From Agrypnia vestita (lineage: Eukaryota; Arthropoda; Insecta; Trichoptera; Phryganeidae), in the NCBI GenBank assembly GCA_016648135.1, contig JADDOH010011215.1:1-64000 (forward strand): a stretch of 64,000 nucleotides of DNA, written 5' to 3'. A model generated the notes under the pieces. It worked only from the letters and a program-made list of their open reading frames with translations. It was not told where the DNA came from and ran no database searches. A program made the translations under genes and the position numbers. This document shows positions 57,511-64,000 of the stretch, piece by piece. Every line of letters starts with the position of its first letter. Within the stretch, counting starts at the first letter, position 1.

Positions 57511-58230
57511 TAAATATTGCGTTTTCGAAATTCCGATGCTTGAGAAAGCCACGTAGATGTATTGTGACATCACTTGAATTGGTCGCAAAACACCACCATA
57601 ACTGCACGCAGGGCCTAGCAGTAGCAATGGACGATAGCCAATTGTAAACACCAATGGGCCGCTAATTAATTTATTTTAGTATTAGTAATATTCATCGTAC
57701 GTGCAACAACCCTGTTTGATTCCCACTGAGTATTTGATATTTTTCAGATGCTCAACATTCAGTTGTTTTGGGCCTTGTCCGTAATGTCCGTGCCAAGATT
57801 CCCGATCGCGCAGCAGCCCTGGCTGGAACGGCGCAGTGAAGCGGCGACATATTATTTCGAGTAGGTGCATTAGACCGCACCAGGCGTATCTCGTATTACT
57901 TAATTCACGAACAAATAGGTTAATTAACGTGGATTAAAATGACCCCGAAAACTCTTCAACGTATTTTAGTATAATATTTTGCCTGCGAAATGTGTCGGTG
58001 AATTGAAGACAGCAGTGGGGTAATAATCATTTGTACGCGGTTGATACGCGGCACAGAAAAATTTAACATTTTTTATTTTTTCTGGCTGTGATCTCGAATT
58101 TTTTAGAAATCGTGTAAATAAATATATTTTAAATTAAACACCTTTTCCATACATTTGCCTCAGTAATAAACAAGGCTTATTAAAATAACACTATTTTAAA
58201 TTATAGTTTTTTTTTAATTAAAAATGTTTG
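57511..58230. other. nothing recognised
   Basis: 57760-57890 has balanced composition (CGGCGCAGTGAAGCGGCGAC) but no long frame. Confidence 0.3.
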
Positions 58231-58460
58231 TACAGGGTTATTTGGAAAACATTAATAACCTCGGAGGATTATATTCCTGTCGTGATTATGAGTCGAAAAT
58301 GTTCAAGCTATCATGACCTATTATCAATACTTATGGAGATATGCGACATCAAAGTTTGCATTTTTTTTTTCAATTTCTGACATATTTTTTGTAAAACGTT
58401 GGACTATCATAACAGTAAGTTATATCGAATACGAACAATTAATTTCCTTTAATAGAAGTC
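58231..58460 (+). mobile_element. half of a family G element
   Basis: TACAGGGTTATTTGGAAAAC, ATTCCTGTCGTGATTATGAG, GAGATATGCGACATCAAAG and TGGACTATCATAACAGTAAG follow the order of the reversed right half of 48187-48633. The second arm is not visible, so the copy is truncated near 58460. Confidence 0.65.
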
Positions 58461-58554
58461 AAATTCGTGTGTTGACTAACTTCGTGTGACGTCCGTGTCT
58501 TCTTTATAGTATTTTCTTTTCTTTTTTCTTTTTATTTTTTTTTTATATAAATAC

Positions 58555-58625
58555 GAAAATATTTATTCCTTAGGATCCGATATGTAAAAGTACCGTCATT
58601 TTTGACATGTTACCTACAGCTAGAA
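58555..58625 (-). repeat. reversed family Y head
   Basis: AAAGTACCGTCATTTTTGAC then ATGTTACCTACAGCTAG is the reverse of the Y head, as at 11345-11375. The rest is not recognisable. Confidence 0.5.
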
Positions 58626-60167
58626 ATATTTTAAAAACGTCAGATAATTAGACATAAACCTAATATTATATTTCCTCCGCTTATAATCCTTGGAAGACTT
58701 GGCATGACCATGAAAATCAAATATTGCAGGATGCCTCTGTTAGAAGCTTTAACAACGTCGAAAGTGGACGAAAGTTATGTGCCTGGACAGAACAGTTAGT
58801 TAGACTAATATTATATATTGTTGTTTTATCGCCAAACTATTCGTGTCTCGTGGGCTAAATTTCACCCGTGTACAAGCCCCATTATATTTATCAAAATGGT
58901 CACTTTCTCACGTAACTAATGGAGTATAATTCCAATAGTCGCTACGTAAAATACATGACACAGGTGTTTGCATCGATATTTACTTGAAACACGCAATAGC
59001 CCGGTGGCTAGCAGAAGAGCCGACCCCACATTGTGTAACAAGTACCGCAGTAATTTTAGCCATAGTTTGGCGAACATAAATCCCCGAACGCGATAAGCCA
59101 AGCGAGCCGCTTTACTTTCTTCATATTAACGGTACCTGTATATTTCAATTAATTAAATTGTTAACACTTTTTTGATTTATCATTTCATAAATACAAAATA
59201 ATGACTTCTTAAAAAAATATCGAATGCTATTCAATCAGCTTTCTATACTAATAATTAATTTAAAAATACGTATTAATTAATAAGGATTAGGATGATTCTT
59301 TGAAGAAATCGGGTGTTTATAGAATGATTTGTAATAATTGTATTTATTTATATAAAGGAAAAACTTGTAGAAATTTTGATGTTGGAGTTAAGGAACACTT
59401 GTTTTCTTTACTATTTCCTCCTAATTTCCTCCATGGCGTAGACTTGCCCAAGATATAGTCGTACACGAGAAGACAAACTTATGTTCATACCATTATAATT
59501 TTCGTGACATATTTATATTCATTATGTTTTTGATGGATATCTTGATAATCATTTGAAATCCAGCAGTTTTACATGTTTTAGTTATAATTCTTGTGATTGA
59601 TTTACAAACAAGAGTTCTTCAGGAGGAGGAGAGTAGTATGATATCATTTTCAAATCTTAATATTATAGGAGGTTTTAGGATCCAACTTTACACTTTTAAA
59701 ATACGGTTTCTTAAGTGGCGTTTATGAAATATTTAAGTATAATTTTTTGCCCAAGCGAACTAAAATCGTCGGCTTTACGATGATTTTTTAATTGAATAAT
59801 ATATTTCTTTTTTAAGTTAGAAAAAAGCTTGACCCGTGTAGGTATTATTAAAAATTTGGTTACATTACGAGAGTATCTAAGTTTTTTCGCACACAAATAT
59901 TAACCAATTTTCAATAGTGCAGTGCTTAAAGTAAAAATTTAATATTTCAAATAAATAATGTGTTTACTCTTTAAAATATATATACATATTTTTAAATTTA
60001 AATTTTATAAATACAAAATTAAATTAATTTAAAATTAAAAAAATGGCATGCGTACATGGAATACGTTTCTCATCAATATCTAATCTACTACTATTTCAAT
60101 TTTTACTATTTTATAACTAAGATAAACGCTTGTATTATGAAAATAGGACTTACTTGATCTCATGGAA
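58626..60167. other. AT-rich, no supported gene
   Basis: Short frames only. No shared repeat noticed. Confidence 0.35.
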
Positions 60168-60243
60168 CGAGGCTCGAACTCTCGAATTACTGGATCACCA
60201 GGCGAGCGTTGTAACCACTAGACCAATGGGCCATTCTATATTT
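60168..60243 (-). repeat. tRNA-derived SINE head or tRNA pseudogene
   Basis: The minus strand reads CCCATTGGTCTAGTGGTTAC (A-box TGGTCTAGTGG) and, 30 bp later, GAGTTCGAGCC (B-box) inside a good T-arm (CGAG/CTCG around GTTCGAG). The acceptor ends do not pair and the anticodon arm is irregular, so it is not a working tRNA. Internal pol III promoter boxes at tRNA spacing fit a SINE head; a body may continue to lower coordinates but is not identifiable. Confidence 0.65.
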
Positions 60244-61068
60244 CTACCGTAATGCCTGTAATTATGTCTACTTATACACTACCTACTAATGCGAATACTG
60301 TATTGCTTTTAAATTGAGATTGATAAACATCTTTCATGTGAAGTCTATTTTTGGTACAACATCGCGTGTTCGTACGTGTGTTTGATCATACCTCAAAACA
60401 TTGATCGCTCACTCTGTAGGTCCCGCCACCCCGATACCTTCGCATTCCAACCCTTAAATCCTAACAATTCAAGGTAATAGGCGTGTATAAGGTTCCTCGA
60501 ACAACATATATAAAAGTAATTAAATCGGTTGATTCAATATTCCCTTCATACATAATGCACAGACATTTAAAAAAAAAAAAATTAAAAACTTTGTACAACG
60601 ACTTGGAGTGGTATATACGTCGTATATCAGTTTTAGTAGTATGCACAAACTCAATATTAACAAACTCCAAGTTGTATATACAAAATTTCTAATTGAATAA
60701 AATTAATAATTACCTCCAACTACAAAGTTAACGCTGTAAACATAAAAAAATATTTTTATTATTTATTTATTTATTTTTACAGCGGATACACACAATATAT
60801 ATTATAAAATAAATTATACCTATGTTATTACATTCTAAGCATTCCATTATACTCCCCATAATATGAGCAAATAGCTCGAGTTTATGGGAGGATTATTTAC
60901 AAGCCAAATTAGATGTAGAAGTTTTTATTAAATAATAAACATTTGAAACTCTTTTTCTTGTACGTTTATAATTTGGCAGTAGCATTTTCGTATTTTGTAT
61001 TGAAGTTATAAAAAAGTGCAGCAAGGCGTATAAATAGGAGTATCAACTATCCTTATTTCAAATGTCCG
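60244..61068. other. AT-rich; possible reversed LINE tail at 60757-60778
   Basis: The TTTATTTATTTATTT run followed by ACAGCGGATACACACAA could be a reversed retroelement tail, as at 30817. No coding remnant is recognised, and frames of 69 codons on both strands near 60480-60690 are chance. Confidence 0.35.
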
Positions 61069-61158
61069 TAACTCGCTGGAATTACAACATCAATCATGAT
61101 GACCAGCCGCTAATGAGGCCCGGGCACCCGAGTGTGACACGTCAATACACGCACAGAT
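61069..61158 (+). repeat. family W copy, CpG-rich
   Basis: ACTCGCTGGAATTACAACAT, GATGACCAGCCGCTAATGAG and CGAGTGTGACACGTCAA match the reverse complement of 9650-9757. Non-coding. Confidence 0.65.
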
Positions 61159-61894
61159 ATGCCCGACGGACACCAGGTCAGCTGCTCTGGACTTCGGCAC
61201 TCAGGCAATATTTCTGAACTAGGGCTTCAGTCTTATTTACGTGTTCCTTTAATTAAAACGGTTGTCTGTAGTCTCTTTCAAAAGAGAAAAAAAACTTGTC
61301 ATAATATCTGTGGGAATAGTCGAGTTTTGAGTTAAGTATTCAAAATTGTTCTTTAGATACATATCCAGAAAGGAAAAATTAGATGGGTCAGAAAATAAAA
61401 TAAAATGCGACTGTTTTTTAATTATTTGAAAGGACAAATGACATTAATTTTTTGAAAAATTTGGTAAGAAACAACGCGTTCTTTAACTTGGTTCAACTTC
61501 TTGTACAAGAACAAAACAAAACTAATGGTTATATAAAAATTACAATGGCTTTATGAGATATTTCGTAAGCAAACGAAATTCCCAAATTTTGCAGGTTTGA
61601 AAACTTGCATTTTTTTATTGATTCGATTGTTCCTTTCGCCCACGGATATGTTCTATCCTCACCGAGTCCACTCCACACACCCTACTCACACCGAAACTTA
61701 TCATAATACATTAGTAAATTGACAAACCATCCAAGCGGGCTATGAATAATGAAAAATATGGTATTTATTATATGTTGCCATGTTTGTACATTCTGATTAG
61801 GTATACATAATTATCTTACTTTTCTGACATTATGTGGTGCATATCATTGGTACATGATTCAGTAACTTATTCATTGTAATCTGAAAAGCGTCTA
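61159..61894. other. AT-rich, nothing recognised
   Basis: No supported gene. Confidence 0.35.
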
Positions 61895-62145
61895 TACATG
61901 TGCCGTATTGCATCAATATATATATAAAATAGTGGAAATAGTTCAGAGAGTAATTATCAAAGTGATATTGAGGAAACCCTCAATATTCCCAACAAGGGAA
62001 TTTTTTAACATTTTTAACGTCCCAAATATTAATCAAATCTATAAAAAAATTGAGATACTTCAAATTCACATAATGTATATCAATAATAGTACATTTGGAT
62101 GTTTTAGTAATAGACCGAGATCTATACATATATGACAATGCCTCC
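61895..62145 (+). mobile_element. Jockey-like LINE remnant
   Basis: The plus frame reads IVEIVQRVIIKVILRKPSIF, then PTREFFNIFNVPNINQIYKK. QxxIxKIIxxKPxxxPTxxL followed by FNVxxIxQxY is typical of the thumb region of Jockey-like reverse transcriptases, and the IKVI part resembles 18405-18905. The flanking parts are lost. Confidence 0.7.
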
Positions 62146-62500
62146 ACTTTTAAACACGAGAATAAATTCTCATTTAAAAGTGGGTAAGCGTGTAATATAA
62201 ATGTGTATTAATTATATTATATTGAATACACTCTTAAGTTTGTACATTTACCAAATAAATTTAATAATTTATTTTTTTTAAATTGCGATTTATTTGTTTA
62301 GAAAAAAAGCGTAGAATAGTTTGTGTGAAGTGATGGCCAAAAAAAGACATTAATATAACCATTTGATTCCCCTCAAAGATTTGACAATCCATAATGGATC
62401 CATACATTAAGCGAAACTAAGTTAATCATTAATCTTCCATAAACATGTTTGTTGTAGCTAAATGACATTTTTCAAATTATTTCGAATGTAAGTGTATTCA
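62146..62500. other. AT-rich, nothing recognised
   Basis: 62135-62180 holds a short inverted repeat (CCACTTTTAAA against TTTAAAAGTGG). No gene. Confidence 0.35.
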
Positions 62501-62765
62501 CTGAAGCTAGAGCACAACTGAGCGATATCTGGCGGGTAGAACTGATCCCGCGCATACACGTGCGGTTAGTGCTCGGGTTTGCCTGCCCCGTATCGGGCAG
62601 TAGGCAGGCAACGGGCAGAAAAATCTGTGCCTTTTCTCATTACACACAAAAAAATTTACCCGCAAGGTACCCGCGACGAATAGATCCATCGGATGTATCC
62701 GAACGTGAATGGCCAGCTACTCAGCACGTGGCTCAGGTTACACGCCAGTAATTATTAAAATGTCC
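62501..62765. other. GC-richer patch with a 13-bp stem hairpin
   Basis: GTTTGCCTGCCCCG and CGGGCAGTAGGCAGGCAAC (about 62577-62615) can pair. Two overlapping 60-codon frames across it lack domains. It lies directly left of the second mariner. Function unknown. Confidence 0.35.
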
Positions 62766-62800
62766 CCCGATTTTTACAGGTTTACGGCTAGTATTAAATA

Positions 62801-64000
62801 TTAGGTCCTTACATATGAAATTGGCGTTTTGCCTTACTGGCAAATTTGATCTCAAATATCTTCTCTTTGGTTAGGAATTCCAAATCCAAATTTATACAGT
62901 TATTTACTCATGTATTTGTGTTTTGAAAATTATAATTCATTTGTTTTTTCCTCAATTGTTTTTTTCTTTGTGTCACTCAGTTTACAAAATGAAAAACTTG
63001 AAATATCGCGTTATTTAAGAGTACGAGTTCCACCGTAGCACCAGTGCTGCAGAAACGGCTCGAAGGATTAATGATGTGTATGGCGACGGTGCCGCAAAAG
63101 AAAACACAGTGCGTTTTTGGTTCCAACGTTTTCGTTCTGGAAATTTCGACCTGCAGAACAAGCCCCGTGGACGGCCGGAGACCAAAGTTGATAATGAAGA
63201 ATTGAAGGCTATTGTGGAAGCGGATCCATCGCAAACCACATCCGAGTTAGCTGCAGGCTGCTGCTGCGGTGTTAGTGATAAAACTGTTTTAATCCACTTG
63301 AAGCAAATTGGTAAGGTGAAAAAGCTTGAAAGGTGGGTACCTCACGAATTGAGTGAAGCAAATCAACAAACGCGCGTTGACTGCTGCGTTGCATTACTCA
63401 ACCGGCACAATAATGAAGGGATTTTAAATCGAATCATTACCTGTGATGAAAAGTGGATCCTGTACGATAATCGGAAGCGCTCATCGCAATGGCTGAACCC
63501 TGCCGAACCAGCCAAACCATGCCCCAAGCGAAAATTGACTCCAAAAAAGTTACTTGTTTGGAGTTTTGGAGTTTGGAGCGTTTGGTGGACTAGTGCTGGT
63601 GTCGTTCACCACAGCTTTCTTAAATCTGGCCAGACGATTACGGCAGATGTCTATTGTCAGCAACTGCAAACCATGATGGAAAAGCTAGCTGCTAAACAAC
63701 CGAGGCTGGTTAATCGCTCTAGGCCACTGCTGCTTCATGATAACGCTAGACCACACACTGCACAACAGACGGCTACCAAATTAGAGGAGCTTCAATTGGA
63801 ATGTCTAAGACATCCACCGTACTCTCCGGACCTTGCCCCAACAGATTACCATTTTTTTCGAAATTTGGATAACTTCTTGCAAAGGAAAAAATTCAACTCC
63901 GATGGGGCAGTCCAAACCGCCTTCAAAGATTTTATTGATTCCCGTCCGAATGGTTTTTTTAGTAAAGGGATCGATGAACTACCTATGAGATGGCAAAAGT
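62801..64000 (+). mobile_element. second mariner copy, cut by window end
   Basis: It starts TTAGGTCCTTACATATGAAA preceded by TA (62799-62800). It follows 51835-53118 with about 17 substitutions and three indels by my count over ~1.2 kb. The 3' terminal repeat lies beyond the window. Confidence 0.93.
62989..64000 (+). pseudogene. mariner transposase, early stop and insertions
   Basis: The ATG at 62989 is followed by a TAA at codon 10, where the other copy has TAC. Past that stop the frame is open to the window edge. It lacks the one-base deletion of the 52023 copy and keeps the intact YSPDLAP. It has a 6-bp in-frame insertion (an extra CTG-CTG near 63260) and an 18-bp in-frame insertion at about 63557, made of TTTGGAG-like repeats and adding six residues. 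ITCDEKWI, LLHDNARPHTA and APTDYHFF are all present. The early stop removes the DNA-binding domain unless translation restarts, so the copy is probably inactive. Confidence 0.92.

Noticed and set aside
57280..57654. 124-codon minus frame
   Set aside because: Its middle is the family F arm; the flanking part has no domain. The frame is explained by the repeat.
60168..60243. Functional tRNA gene
   Set aside because: Acceptor ends do not pair and the anticodon arm is irregular.

Overview
The window looks like a transposon-rich, gene-poor stretch of an insect nuclear genome. It is AT-rich, has no ribosome-binding-site or operon structure, and holds mariner transposases, errantivirus-type LTR sequences, many 5'-truncated non-LTR retrotransposons, MITE and fold-back elements and a tRNA-derived SINE head. 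The short families whose heads read like CCCGCGCGGCTTCGC or ACTAGCTGTAACCCG, the cecropia/mori-like mariner and the errantivirus-like element fit a moth or butterfly (Lepidoptera) best. That is inference. I found no convincing host protein-coding gene; the window is probably intergenic or a large intron.

Layout. 1-4000: non-coding DNA richer in CpG than its surroundings, with several direct repeats and a ~134-bp tandem array. 4000-9760: truncated LINE ends, a near-perfect 180-bp hairpin and a nest of at least four short elements (7450-8895). 9760-20100: long AT-rich stretches with scattered LINE and MITE remnants. 20500-25000: short interspersed families and fold-back elements inserted in one another. 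25869-30519: the centrepiece, a 4,218-bp LTR element on the minus strand with nearly identical 434-bp LTRs, a primer site matching tRNA-Ser, an intact 550-codon gag and no pol or env, inserted inside an older solo LTR of the same family. 30500-36400: microsatellites, a second nest (34722-35625) and a GC-rich palindrome. 37000-45000: fold-back elements and five LINE fragments, one with a reverse transcriptase YADD motif. 45590-47530: two possible RNA polymerase II promoters and a GC-rich patch, the only hint of host gene structure. 48000-64000: a PIF/Harbinger-like MITE, a complete but frameshifted mariner, more LINE remnants, a SINE head and a second mariner cut by the window end.

How the parts relate. 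Almost everything recognisable is a mobile element unable to move alone: the LTR element needs pol from elsewhere, both mariners have broken transposase genes but recognisable ends, and the MITE and fold-back elements are passive. The most interesting item is the young gag-only element: nearly identical LTRs plus an open gag suggest recent copying with enzymes supplied by a partner. Element boundaries come from target duplications where visible, otherwise from where similarity stops by eye. Family letters (F, G, S, T, W, X, Y, Z) are labels used only here.
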